NCBI RefSeq assembly: GCF_035593345.1
Contig: NZ_CP141606.1
Coordinates: forward strand, 3,534,001-3,598,000
Origin: Lelliottia sp. JS-SCA-14
Lineage (GTDB): Bacteria; Pseudomonadota; Gammaproteobacteria; Enterobacterales; Enterobacteriaceae
DNA: 64,000 nt
Reading direction: 5' to 3'
Shown in pieces: positions 50,861-60,318 of the stretch. The translations under genes were made by a program, and so were the position numbers. Position 1 is the first letter of the stretch; each line of letters opens with the position of its first letter. Under the pieces are notes generated by a model. The model saw nothing but the letters and a program-made list of their open reading frames with translations, had not been told where the DNA came from and made no database searches.

Positions 50861-52228
50861 TTATTTGGTGGATTCAGACAGGGACAGAATCGACTGCGCG
50901 CGCCAGCGCAGCCAGTCAATCAGCACGAAAAAGGCCAGACTGAACCCCATCACCGGCATCATCATTCCCAGCATCACGCTGATGAACAGCGTCACTCCTC
51001 GCCCGCTGGCGGGGAGTGCGAGCCAGCACTGACAGAGCGTGAGCACCGGATTCCCTGCGGCCTGCGCCGGACGACGCATCCACCACATCCGATATCCCCA
51101 TGCGATCAACACGCACAGCCCTGCACCGAAGACGATCAGGACCAGCTGATTCACCAGGCCAAACAGGATCCCCATATGGAAATCCACGCCCCAACGCGTG
51201 AGCTTTGCCATCAGCGGGAAGTCCGCAAAACGCGTCTGATCGAGGATCTGCATCGAGTGCGGATCAACGGCCACGCCATCGACCTGCGTTGGCCAGCCCC
51301 TGTCGATCTCAGTGACGGTCCATGCCTTGTCTGAACTTTTCGCGGGGCGAATTTCGAGCTTGTTCGCATCAATCCCGGCATTTCTCGCCGCGTGCAGGAC
51401 GTTATCAAACAGCGTCAGATCCATCGCCATTTCAGGCATCATCATCCCGTCGTGATGCCCGCGATGTTCGGCGTGAGGATCAACGTCTGCCGCGGGACCG
51501 TGCAGATGAGTGTTCACCTGCGGCGTCAGCCAGTTCATTTGCGTACGCAGCTTATCGACGTTTCCACCCGCCCACTGCGACCAGGTCAGTCCGGTGGCCG
51601 AAAACAGCAACATGCCACCCAGCAGCCCCCAGCCGAGCGCGACGTGCAGACGACGGCGATTCTGGAACCTGTTATTGATGCGCCGCTTTGGACGGGTATA
51701 AAACCACAACGCAATTCCGCCCAGGGCTGCGATCCACATCCAGGAGGCGGCCAGCTCGCTATACAGCCGCCCAACATCCCCCAGCATCAGCGAGCTGTGC
51801 AGATAGTCGATTTTCTGGCGCAGCGGCAAAATCCCGCTGGTCCCGTAGACCGTGATATCGCCGCGAACCTCCAGACTCACCGGATCGATAAAAATCGCCC
51901 GGTTTTCCGACGGCCCAAGCATCGGGTCGGCAAACATCACCCGTGTGGTCTCCCCGGCTATCAGCCCCGGGCGGACGGCCTGCAGGCGCAGGTCTTCCCC
52001 AATCGCTTTTTCGGCTACCGCAATTTGCTCAGCCAGCGGCTGAGCTTCCCCGACGGTGTCGGTATGAAGCGCATGTTGATACAGCCTATTTTCGAGCTGC
52101 GGTGTCGCCACATAGAGCGTCCCCGTCAGCGCAGCGAAAAAAATGAACGGGCCGACAAACAACCCGATATAAAAATGGAGGCGTCGCAGCAGGTTTCCCC
52201 ATGCGGCGCGTGGCGTAATGGCAGTCAT
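50861..52228 (-). CDS. PepSY-associated transmembrane protein (PiuB-like)
   Basis: Inner-membrane protein of 455 residues with four to five hydrophobic segments (about residues 20-45, 175-192, 205-225, 360-385 and 405-440) and periplasmic PepSY-type domains between them. Proteins of this family are often linked to iron or other metal uptake. The large periplasmic loop carries a His/Met stretch around residues 258-275 (HAEHRGHHDGMMMPEMAMD). The ATG at 52228 has AAGGA upstream. It follows the DUF2946 gene by 57 bp. Absent at this site in E. coli K-12. Metal handling is inferred. Confidence 0.82.
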   Translation of the reverse strand: MTAITPRAAWGNLLRRLHFYIGLFVGPFIFFAALTGTLYVATPQLENRLYQHALHTDTVGEAQPLAEQIAVAEKAIGEDLRLQAVRPGLIAGETTRVMFADPMLGPSENRAIFIDPVSLEVRGDITVYGTSGILPLRQKIDYLHSSLMLGDVGRLYSELAASWMWIAALGGIALWFYTRPKRRINNRFQNRRRLHVALGWGLLGGMLLFSATGLTWSQWAGGNVDKLRTQMNWLTPQVNTHLHGPAADVDPHAEHRGHHDGMMMPEMAMDLTLFDNVLHAARNAGIDANKLEIRPAKSSDKAWTVTEIDRGWPTQVDGVAVDPHSMQILDQTRFADFPLMAKLTRWGVDFHMGILFGLVNQLVLIVFGAGLCVLIAWGYRMWWMRRPAQAAGNPVLTLCQCWLALPASGRGVTLFISVMLGMMMPVMGFSLAFFVLIDWLRWRAQSILSLSESTK

Positions 52229-52285
52229 ACTTTTCCTTTGTGCAGGCAAAACGTTATCGATACGCAAAAGCGCATTCTTTATGGT

Positions 52286-52690
52286 TTACAGGGAAAAAGC
52301 AGACAGCAGCGGTGGAGCGCGGGTATCAGGATACAACCAGGGGAAAAAGTGCCAGTGACTGACCGCCTGTCGCGGTGGTTTCACACGCTGGCGCAGCAAT
52401 ACCGCGCACATCAGCACAATCAGCGCCAGCATCACGCCCGGCACATGGGCCAGAAGCACACAATAGCCACAGGCTTCGGCGTGATCGAGCGGCATTGAGT
52501 GCGACGTCTCACCATGATGCTCTGCCATCGACATCTGGCTCATATCATGGCGCATCCCTGGCATCGCGCTCATGGGATCTTTTTGTAGCGAAATGGAAAT
52601 TAGAGGTGCCACCACGATCAGCAGGATCGCAAACAGCGCGGTCCATGCCGCTGCGCGTTTCAAGGCTGACTGATGCAGTGCGTTCTTCAC
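52286..52690 (-). CDS. DUF2946 family His/Met-rich small membrane protein
   Basis: A 134-residue protein starting at GTG (52690) with GGAGG 5 bp upstream. An N-terminal hydrophobic segment (about 13-33) is followed by a Met/His-rich periplasmic stretch (SAMPGMRHDMSQMSMAEHH) and HAEACGYC, then a second membrane segment (about 82-100). The HxxxCxYC-type motif is characteristic of DUF2946. The residues suggest copper or another soft metal. The function is unknown. Confidence 0.8.
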   Translation of the reverse strand: MKNALHQSALKRAAAWTALFAILLIVVAPLISISLQKDPMSAMPGMRHDMSQMSMAEHHGETSHSMPLDHAEACGYCVLLAHVPGVMLALIVLMCAVLLRQRVKPPRQAVSHWHFFPWLYPDTRAPPLLSAFSL

Positions 52691-52763
52691 TTACCCTCCG
52701 CTAGAGAGCGGGTATTGTAAATGATTTATGACGAGAGGGTTAACAAGCGGAGCGGATTTAGAT

Positions 52764-52797
52764 AAAAAAGGGCCGGCCTTGCGGCCAGCCCTTTTAA
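52764..52797 (-). terminator. Terminator of the rpsP-rplS operon
   Basis: AAGGGCTGGCC-GCAA-GGCCGGCCCTT followed by TTTT on the minus strand, just past rplS. Confidence 0.92.
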
Positions 52798-52819
52798 CAG
52801 GATGTTGCTTAAGCGAGTC

Positions 52820-53170
<351 letters not shown>

Positions 53171-53211
53171 TTAATCTCTTATCCTGGGTAAACTGATATA
53201 TCGGGAGCGTA

Positions 53212-53979
53212 TTACGCTTGCCCATCATGTTTATGTTGCTGTTGTGCGTGCTCTTTTTTGAACTCCGCCAGCAACCTTACTTGCTCTTCAGTCAGAGCCA
53301 GGTTTTCCAGAAGTTCAGGTCTTCTAAGCCAGGTTCGGCCCAGCGACTGCTTCAAACGCCAGCGACGTATCTCGGCATGGTTCCCCGACAGCAATACCGC
53401 CGGTACTTCCATCCCTTCTAACACTTCAGGGCGGGTATAGTGTGGGCAGTCCAGCAATCCATCAGCAAAAGAGTCTTCTGTTGCTGAAGCTTCATGGCCC
53501 AGTACACCCGGAATAAACCGGGCAACGGAGTCAATCAGCGTCATTGCCGGTAACTCACCACCGCTGAGAACGTAATCGCCGATTGACCATTCTTCATCAA
53601 TTTCGGTCTGAATTACGCGCTCATCTATCCCTTCATAGCGACCACATACCAGAATCAGTTTCTGATTCGTGGCCAGTTCGCTTACGCCCGCTTGATCAAG
53701 CTTGCGTCCCTGAGGTGACAGATAAATCACCTTCGCGCCTTCACCTGCCGCGGCTTTTGCTGTATGGATCGCATCCCGTAAGGGTTGCACCATCATTAAC
53801 ATCCCCGGTCCGCCGCCGTAAGGACGTTCGTCCACGGTACGGTGCCGGTCATGCGTGAAGTCACGAGGACTCCAGCTTTCGATGTTCAGCAGGCCTTTTT
53901 TTACTGCCCGGCCAGTTACCCCGTAATCAGTAATCGCGCGGAACATTTCAGGAAACAGGCTAATTATGCCAATCCACAT
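53212..53979 (-). CDS. trmD: tRNA (guanine(37)-N1)-methyltransferase
   Basis: SPOUT methyltransferase that makes m1G37 and prevents +1 frameshifting. The trefoil-knot SAM site is seen in [13 protein letters not shown] and [14 protein letters not shown]. Length is 255, as in E. coli. It sits 31 bp after rimM and 44 bp before rplS. Confidence 0.98.
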   Translation of the reverse strand: MWIGIISLFPEMFRAITDYGVTGRAVKKGLLNIESWSPRDFTHDRHRTVDERPYGGGPGMLMMVQPLRDAIHTAKAAAGEGAKVIYLSPQGRKLDQAGVSELATNQKLILVCGRYEGIDERVIQTEIDEEWSIGDYVLSGGELPAMTLIDSVARFIPGVLGHEASATEDSFADGLLDCPHYTRPEVLEGMEVPAVLLSGNHAEIRRWRLKQSLGRTWLRRPELLENLALTEEQVRLLAEFKKEHAQQQHKHDGQA

Positions 53980-54010
53980 AGCGCCGTCTTTTACCGTTTA
54001 TCCGGAGAAT

Positions 54011-54547
54011 TTAAAAACCAGGATCCCAATCTACTTCGATAGTTCGCGTAGTGAGATCGACTTTCTTGATAACCTGCCCATCGAGGAACGGAACCAGCCG
54101 CTCCTTGATGCCAAATGCATCTTTCAGGTTTGCCTTAATGACGAGAACGTCATTTGACCCGGTTTCCATCATGTCGATGACTTTGCCCAGGCCATAGCCT
54201 TCAGTGGTGACCACCTGGCAACCCATAAGGTCTTTCCAGTAGTAATCACCCTCTTCCAGCGAAGGCAGCTGCGATGAATCGACGACAATTTCGCAATTGG
54301 TCAGCAGATTCGCCGCATCGCGATCGTCAACGCCTTTCAGCTTGATCACGATATCCTGATTGTGGTGGCGCCAGCTTTCCAGCTCGACCGCTTCCCACTT
54401 ACCACCTTTCTGGATAAACCAGGGCTGGTAGTTAAAAATGCTTTCAGCGTCTTCAGTGGAGGAAAACACTCTGAGCCAACCACGGATACCGTAGCAAGAA
54501 CCCATTTTTCCCAATACGATCGGTTCAACAGGTGCTTTATTGCTCAT
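54011..54547 (-). CDS. rimM: Ribosome maturation factor RimM
   Basis: Helps assemble the 30S head and binds S19. An N-terminal RimM domain ([20 protein letters not shown]) is followed by a PRC barrel (about residues 98-175). Adjacent in-frame ATGs at 54550 and 54547 cannot be separated by sequence; the second gives 178 residues and aligns MSNK with E. coli MSKQ. It starts about 18 bp after rpsP. Confidence 0.95.
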   Translation of the reverse strand: MSNKAPVEPIVLGKMGSCYGIRGWLRVFSSTEDAESIFNYQPWFIQKGGKWEAVELESWRHHNQDIVIKLKGVDDRDAANLLTNCEIVVDSSQLPSLEEGDYYWKDLMGCQVVTTEGYGLGKVIDMMETGSNDVLVIKANLKDAFGIKERLVPFLDGQVIKKVDLTTRTIEVDWDPGF

Positions 54548-54565
54548 CATGACCACCGTGACAGA

Positions 54566-54874
<309 letters not shown>

Positions 54875-54962
54875 TTAAAAGCCCGAAAATTTTACTGATT
54901 TCTGGGGAAAATGCAATCAACAGTTACTCAGTCTGCTGTAAATGGCAGGCAAGCCAGGCCAA

Positions 54963-56324
54963 TCAGCGGCCCGGGAAGCCTGGGGGCATCATGCCCTTCA
55001 TGCCACGCATCATTTTCGCCATTCCGCCCTTCTTCATTTTCTTCATCATGCGCTGCATGTCGTCGAACTGTTTCAGAAGGCGGTTAACATCCTGCACCTG
55101 CATGCCGCAACCGGCGGCGATGCGGCGTTTGCGCGACCCTTTGATGATTTCAGGCTTCGCACGTTCTTTCAGCGTCATCGAGTTGATGATCGCCTCCATA
55201 CGCACCAGCACTTTGTCATCCATCTGCGCTTTCACGTTATCAGGGATCTGGCCCATGCCCGGCAGTTTGCCCATGAGGCTTGCCATGCCGCCCATGTTTT
55301 TCATCTGGCGGAGCTGCTCGAGGAAGTCGGTCAGATCGAAACCGTCGCCTTTTTTCAGCTTGCTAGCCAGCTTCTCAGCCTGCGCGCGGTCAACCTTGCT
55401 TTCGATATCTTCGATCAGCGACAGCACATCGCCCATGCCGAGAATACGGGAGGCGATACGGTCCGGGTGGAACGGCTCCAGCGCTTCGGTTTTCTCGCCG
55501 ACACCGAGGAACTTAATCGGCTTACCGGTGATATGACGAATTGAGAGCGCCGCACCGCCGCGGGCGTCACCGTCCACTTTGGTCAGCACAACACCGGTTA
55601 ACGGCAGCGCTTCGTTAAACGCTTTCGAGGTATTCGCCGCATCCTGACCGGTCATCGCATCGACAACAAACAGGGTTTCAACCGGATTAATCGCGGCGTG
55701 AACCTGTTTGATCTCGTCCATCATCGCTTCGTCGACGTGCAGACGACCGGCGGTATCCACCAGCAGCACGTCGTAGAATTTCAGCTTCGCTTCTTTCAGC
55801 GCTGCATTGACGATATCTACTGGCTTCTGGGCAACGTCGGATGGGAAGAAGTCCACGCCGACCTGCTCTGCCAGGGTTTCAAGCTGTTTGATCGCCGCCG
55901 GGCGATAGACGTCGGCAGAGACCACCAGCACTTTTTTCTTGTGCTTTTCGCGCAGGAACTTACCCAGCTTACCGACGCTGGTGGTTTTACCCGCACCCTG
56001 CAAACCGGCCATCAACACCACCGCAGGTGGCTGCGCGGCCAGGTTCAGGACCTGGTTCTCTTCGCCCATTGCCGCAACCAGTTCGTTGCGAACAATTTTG
56101 ACGAACTCCTGACCCGGGGTCAGGCTCTTGTTCACTTCATGACCAACCGCTTTCTCTTTTACGCGGCTGATGAACTCGCGCACAACGGGCAGCGCCACGT
56201 CGGCTTCGAGCAACGCCATGCGCACTTCGCGCAGCGTTTCTTTCACATTGTCTTCGGTAAGGCGCCCACGGCCGCTGATGTTGCGCAGCGAGCGCGACAA
56301 ACGATCGGTTAAATTATCAAACAT
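54963..56324 (-). CDS. ffh: Signal recognition particle protein Ffh
   Basis: GTPase that, with 4.5S RNA, targets nascent membrane proteins to FtsY and SecYEG. The N and G domains include GLQGAGKTTS, DTAGRLHVDE and TKVDGDARGG. The Met-rich M domain begins near residue 325 and ends MKGMMPPGFPGR. Length is 453, as in E. coli. It precedes, and is probably separate from, the rpsP operon (about 150 bp). Confidence 0.98.
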   Translation of the reverse strand: MFDNLTDRLSRSLRNISGRGRLTEDNVKETLREVRMALLEADVALPVVREFISRVKEKAVGHEVNKSLTPGQEFVKIVRNELVAAMGEENQVLNLAAQPPAVVLMAGLQGAGKTTSVGKLGKFLREKHKKKVLVVSADVYRPAAIKQLETLAEQVGVDFFPSDVAQKPVDIVNAALKEAKLKFYDVLLVDTAGRLHVDEAMMDEIKQVHAAINPVETLFVVDAMTGQDAANTSKAFNEALPLTGVVLTKVDGDARGGAALSIRHITGKPIKFLGVGEKTEALEPFHPDRIASRILGMGDVLSLIEDIESKVDRAQAEKLASKLKKGDGFDLTDFLEQLRQMKNMGGMASLMGKLPGMGQIPDNVKAQMDDKVLVRMEAIINSMTLKERAKPEIIKGSRKRRIAAGCGMQVQDVNRLLKQFDDMQRMMKKMKKGGMAKMMRGMKGMMPPGFPGR

Positions 56325-56490
56325 TGTCTCTCGCCTGAGGTAGAAACGTTAGGTCGCGACAGCGACACGTACATAGAATTTTGCCGGAGTATAACATGAA
56401 GGCGTCTTTGTTGTTATGCAACGGTTGGAGCGCGCGTCACGTAACGTTATACTGCTTATCTTTCTTATTAAGACAACTGTCGACGCCTAT

Positions 56491-57282
56491 ATGCCTGTTT
56501 TCGCACTGATCGCCCTTGTTGCCTACTCTTGCAGCCTTGCGCTGATTATTCCTGGCCTGCTGCAAAAAAACAGCGGCTGGCGGCGCATGGCTATTTTGTC
56601 GGCAGTGATCGCCCTGGTCAGCCATGCGTTTGCGCTGGAATCGCGCATTATTCCGGGCGACGGCAGCGTACAAAACCTGAGCGTTCTCAACGTTGGCTCG
56701 CTGGTCAGTCTGATGATCTGTACGGTGATGACCATTGTCGCCTCCAAGAATCGCGGCTGGCTGTTACTGCCGATTGTCTACGCCTTCGCGCTGATCAACC
56801 TGGCGTTCGCCACCTTCGTTCCCAATGAATTCATCACCCACCTGGAAACCACACCGGGCATGATGGTGCACATCGGTCTGTCGCTCTTCTCTTACGCGAC
56901 GCTGATCATTGCGGCGCTCTACGCGATGCAACTGGCGTGGATCGACTACCAGCTGAAAAACAAAAAACTGGTTTTCAACCAGGAAATGCCGCCGCTGATG
57001 GTCATTGAGCGTAAGATGTTCCACATCACGCAGATCGGTGTGGTGCTACTGACGCTGACGTTGTGTACGGGTCTGTTTTATATGCAAAATCTGTTCAGCA
57101 TTGAGAATATCGATAAAGCGGTGCTCTCCATCATTGCGTGGTTTGTCTATATTGTCCTGTTATGGGGCCATTATCATCAGGGCTGGCGCGGTCGTCGCGT
57201 CGTCTGGTTTAACGTAGCGGGCGCTGGCATCCTGACGCTGGCCTATTTTGGCAGTCGCGTCATACAGCAGTTCGTCGGCTAA
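56491..57282 (+). CDS. ypjD: Cytochrome c assembly-like inner-membrane protein YpjD
   Basis: CcmC/ResC-type (CcsA) membrane protein with eight hydrophobic segments, 263 residues, as in E. coli YpjD. Conserved His residues include those of LVSHAFALE, MMVHIGLSL and WGHYHQGW, suggestive of haem-handling relatives. The ATG at 56491 lacks a clear Shine-Dalgarno, but upstream in-frame residues do not match the family. Its role is not settled. corB follows after 18 bp. Confidence 0.9.
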   Translation: MPVFALIALVAYSCSLALIIPGLLQKNSGWRRMAILSAVIALVSHAFALESRIIPGDGSVQNLSVLNVGSLVSLMICTVMTIVASKNRGWLLLPIVYAFALINLAFATFVPNEFITHLETTPGMMVHIGLSLFSYATLIIAALYAMQLAWIDYQLKNKKLVFNQEMPPLMVIERKMFHITQIGVVLLTLTLCTGLFYMQNLFSIENIDKAVLSIIAWFVYIVLLWGHYHQGWRGRRVVWFNVAGAGILTLAYFGSRVIQQFVG

Positions 57283-57300
57283 GCAACAAAGGAGTTCCCC

Positions 57301-58590
57301 CTGGAACACATCTCCACCACCACGCTGATCGTTACGCTGATCGTCATGGTGGTTATCTCCGCCTATTTCTCAGGTTCGGAAACCGGCATGATGACCCTCA
57401 ACCGCTACCGGTTACGTCATCGCGCTAAACAGGGCAACCGTGCCGCCCGACGCGTCGAAAAGCTGCTGCGTAAACCCGATCGCCTGATTAGCCTGGTGCT
57501 GATCGGCAACAACCTGGTCAATATTCTCGCCTCTGCGCTCGGTACCATCGTCGGGATGCGTCTTTACGGCAACGCGGGTGTCGCCATTGCCACCGGCGTT
57601 CTGACCTTCGTCGTCTTAGTGTTTGCGGAAGTCCTGCCAAAAACCATTGCCGCACTTTATCCCGAGAAAGTCGCCTATCCGAGCAGCTTCCTGCTGGGAC
57701 CGCTGCTGATCCTGATGATGCCCCTGGTGTGGCTACTGAACATGGTCACGCGCCTGCTGATGCGCATGGTCGGCATTAAAGCCGACGTGGTGATCAGCAG
57801 CGCGCTGAGCAAAGACGAACTGCGCACCATCGTACACGAATCCCGCTCGCAGATTTCTCGCCGCAATCAGGACATGCTCCTGTCGGTGCTGGATCTCGAA
57901 AAAGTGAGCGTTGACGACATCATGGTGCCGCGCAATGAAATCGTCGGGATTGATATCAACGACGACTGGAAAGCCATCGTCCGCCAGCTGACCCACTCCC
58001 CCCATGGCCGCATCGTGCTTTATCGTGACTCACTCGACGACGCCATCAGCATGCTGCGCGTGCGCGAAGCTTATCGCCTGATGACGGAGAAAAAAGAGTT
58101 CACTAAAGAGGTGATGCTCCGCGCGGCTGATGAGCTTTACATCATTCCCGAAGGCACACCGCTGAGTACCCAGCTGGTTAAATTCCAGCGCAATAAAAAG
58201 AAAGTCGGCCTGGTGGTCAACGAGTATGGCGATATTCAGGGGCTGGTAACGGTCGAAGATATTCTGGAAGAGATTGTCGGTGATTTTACGACGTCGATGT
58301 CGCCATCGCTTGCCGAAGAGGTCACGCCGCAAAACGACGGTTCGGTGCTGATCGACGGAAGCGCCAACGTGCGTGAGCTCAACAAAGCCTTCAACTGGCA
58401 CCTGCCGGAAGACGACGCTCGCACGATTAACGGTATGATTCTGGAAGCACTGGAAGAGATCCCGGCGTCCGGCACCCGTGTGCGCATCAGCCAGTACGAT
58501 ATAGATATCCTGGACGTGCAGGACAATATGATCAAACAGGTGAAAGTTATCCCGGTCAAACCGCTGCGGGATAGCGTGGCCGAACGGTAA
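57301..58590 (+). CDS. corB: CNNM/CorC-type membrane protein CorB (YfjD)
   Basis: Magnesium-related transporter family with an N-terminal DUF21 membrane domain (about residues 1-190, including YFSGSETGMMTLNRYR), two CBS domains (about 205-330) and a CorC/HlyC C-terminal domain (about 345-425). I place the start at CTG 57301 because GGAG lies 7 nt upstream, the encoded (M)EHISTTTLI matches the E. coli N-terminus and supplies the first half of a membrane helix, and no ATG, GTG or TTG lies between the previous in-frame stop and this codon. The first ATG (57346) would cut that helix. Length 429. Confidence 0.9.
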   Translation: MEHISTTTLIVTLIVMVVISAYFSGSETGMMTLNRYRLRHRAKQGNRAARRVEKLLRKPDRLISLVLIGNNLVNILASALGTIVGMRLYGNAGVAIATGVLTFVVLVFAEVLPKTIAALYPEKVAYPSSFLLGPLLILMMPLVWLLNMVTRLLMRMVGIKADVVISSALSKDELRTIVHESRSQISRRNQDMLLSVLDLEKVSVDDIMVPRNEIVGIDINDDWKAIVRQLTHSPHGRIVLYRDSLDDAISMLRVREAYRLMTEKKEFTKEVMLRAADELYIIPEGTPLSTQLVKFQRNKKKVGLVVNEYGDIQGLVTVEDILEEIVGDFTTSMSPSLAEEVTPQNDGSVLIDGSANVRELNKAFNWHLPEDDARTINGMILEALEEIPASGTRVRISQYDIDILDVQDNMIKQVKVIPVKPLRDSVAER

Positions 58591-58594
58591 TGTT

Positions 58595-58630
58595 GTAGGC
58601 CGGGTAAGCGCAGGTGCCACCCGGCACTAC
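58595..58630. repeat. REP-like palindrome between corB and grpE
   Basis: GTAGGCCGGGT and ACCCGGC-ACTAC arms bracket AAGCGCAGGTGCC. This is a REP variant between convergent genes and may protect both transcripts' 3' ends. Confidence 0.75.
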
Positions 58631-58639
58631 AGAGGCAAA

Positions 58640-59233
58640 TTACGCCTTCGCTTTCGCGACAGTCACCATCGCGGCACGGATCGTACGACCGTTCAGCGTG
58701 TAACCTTTCTGCATCACAGCCAGCACATTGCCTGCCGTCACCTCTTCAGATTCCACCATCGCAATCGCCTGGTGAACGTTAGGGTCCAGCGCCACGTTGG
58801 TATCGGCAACCACTTCCACACCGAACTTACGCACCACATCGAGCATGGATTTCAGCGTCAGCTCAAGGCCTTCGACCATCGCCGCCATGTCCGGATTGGC
58901 TTTATCAGCCACTTCCAGCGCACGATCCAGGCTATCAATCACCGGCAGCAGCTCGTTGACGAATTTCTCCAGCGCGAACTTATGCGCCTTCTCCACGTCA
59001 AGCTCAGTACGGCGACGCAGGTTTTCCATCTCCGCTTTGATACGCAGCACGCTTTCGCGCTCGCGATTCTGGGCTTCAGTTAACTGAGCTTCCAGATTCG
59101 CAATTTTTTCATCGCGCGGATCCACCTGCTCAGCAGAAGCATCCGGCTCTACAGCCTCAACTTCTTCGTGCTGTTCCATGATAATTTCTTCCGGGGCTTG
59201 CCCCTCAGGCGTTTTCTGTTCTTTACTACTCAT
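58640..59233 (-). CDS. grpE: Nucleotide exchange factor GrpE
   Basis: Exchange factor and thermosensor for DnaK. An acidic N-terminus is followed by a long coiled coil (about residues 40-90) and the four-helix/β-wing C-terminal domain with [11 protein letters not shown] and [15 protein letters not shown] at 59233 gives 197 residues, as in E. coli. A σ32 promoter lies upstream. Works with ClpB, also in this window. Confidence 0.98.
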   Translation of the reverse strand: MSSKEQKTPEGQAPEEIIMEQHEEVEAVEPDASAEQVDPRDEKIANLEAQLTEAQNRERESVLRIKAEMENLRRRTELDVEKAHKFALEKFVNELLPVIDSLDRALEVADKANPDMAAMVEGLELTLKSMLDVVRKFGVEVVADTNVALDPNVHQAIAMVESEEVTAGNVLAVMQKGYTLNGRTIRAAMVTVAKAKA

Positions 59234-59277
59234 GAATTTCTCCGCGTTTTTCTGCATTCATCTCGCTAACTTCGCTT

Positions 59278-59306
59278 ATTATGGGGATCAGTTTCCGGGA
59301 TTCAAG
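59278..59306 (-). promoter_or_regulatory. σ32 heat-shock promoter of grpE
   Basis: Minus strand CTTGAAT (59306-59300), 13 bp, CCCCATAAT (59286-59278), a near-perfect σ32 match. Confidence 0.9.
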
Positions 59307-59354
59307 GGAACAAAGCATATTGTCACCATCATTCGGCACAAGGACCTCCAGAAA

Positions 59355-60233
59355 ATGAATAATCATTTCAAGTGTATTGGGATTGTCGGACATCCACGTC
59401 ACCCTACCGCGCTGACGACACATGAAATGTTGTATCGCTGGCTGTGCGCGAAAGGTTACGAAGTGATGGTGGAGCAGCAAATTGCGCAGGAACTGCAGCT
59501 TAAAAATGTGAAGACCGGTACGCTGGCGGAGATCGGCCAGCAGGCGGATCTCGCCGTCGTGGTCGGCGGTGACGGTAACATGCTCGGCGCGGCCCGCACG
59601 CTGGCGCGCTATGACATCAAAGTCATCGGCATCAACCGCGGCAACCTGGGCTTTCTGACCGACCTCGACCCCGACAACGCCCATCAACAGCTGGCCGATG
59701 TCCTGGATGGTCATTACATCAGCGAAAAACGCTTTCTGCTCGAAGCGCAGGTTTGCCAGCAGGACTGCCAAAAACGGATCAGCACGGCCATCAATGAAGT
59801 GGTTCTGCACCCGGGCAAAGTCGCGCATATGATTGAGTTCGAAGTCTATATCGACGAAGTCTTTGCCTTCTCTCAGCGCTCAGATGGGCTGATTATCTCC
59901 ACGCCTACCGGCTCTACCGCCTATTCCCTTTCCGCTGGCGGACCGATTCTCACGCCTTCGCTGGATGCCATCACCCTGGTACCAATGTTCCCGCACACCC
60001 TTTCGGCTCGCCCGCTGGTCATTAACAGCAGCAGCACCATTCGTCTGCGTTTCTCACACCGCCGCAACGACCTCGAAATCAGCTGCGACAGCCAGATTGC
60101 CCTACCGATTCAGGAGGGAGAAGATGTCCTGATCCGGCGTTGCGATTACCACCTGAATCTGATTCACCCGAAAGACTACAGCTATTTCAACACATTAAGC
60201 TCAAAGCTTGGCTGGTCAAAAAAATTGTTCTAA
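59355..60233 (+). CDS. nadK: NAD kinase
   Basis: Phosphorylates NAD to NADP. The ATP-NAD kinase motif [14 protein letters not shown] and the second glycine-rich box [18 protein letters not shown] are intact. ATG at 59355 ([12 protein letters not shown]) gives 292 residues, as in E. coli; the upstream frame would run across the grpE promoter and is rejected. Divergent from grpE. Confidence 0.98.
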   Translation: MNNHFKCIGIVGHPRHPTALTTHEMLYRWLCAKGYEVMVEQQIAQELQLKNVKTGTLAEIGQQADLAVVVGGDGNMLGAARTLARYDIKVIGINRGNLGFLTDLDPDNAHQQLADVLDGHYISEKRFLLEAQVCQQDCQKRISTAINEVVLHPGKVAHMIEFEVYIDEVFAFSQRSDGLIISTPTGSTAYSLSAGGPILTPSLDAITLVPMFPHTLSARPLVINSSSTIRLRFSHRRNDLEISCDSQIALPIQEGEDVLIRRCDYHLNLIHPKDYSYFNTLSSKLGWSKKLF

Positions 60234-60252
60234 ATTTGCATCCAGCACTTTA

Positions 60253-60308
60253 CTGTATATAAAACCAGTTTATACTGTATGAAAATACAGTTATGGTTTT
60301 TCATACAG
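60253..60308 (+). promoter_or_regulatory. LexA boxes in the recN promoter
   Basis: CTGTATATAAAACCAG (60253-60268) and CTGTATGAAAATACAG (60275-60290) both fit CTG-N10-CAG. A degenerate third site lies at 60293-60308 (ATGGTTTTTCATACAG). They are spaced 22 and 18 bp apart, indicating tight SOS repression of recN. Confidence 0.92.
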
Positions 60309-60318
60309 GAAAACAATT

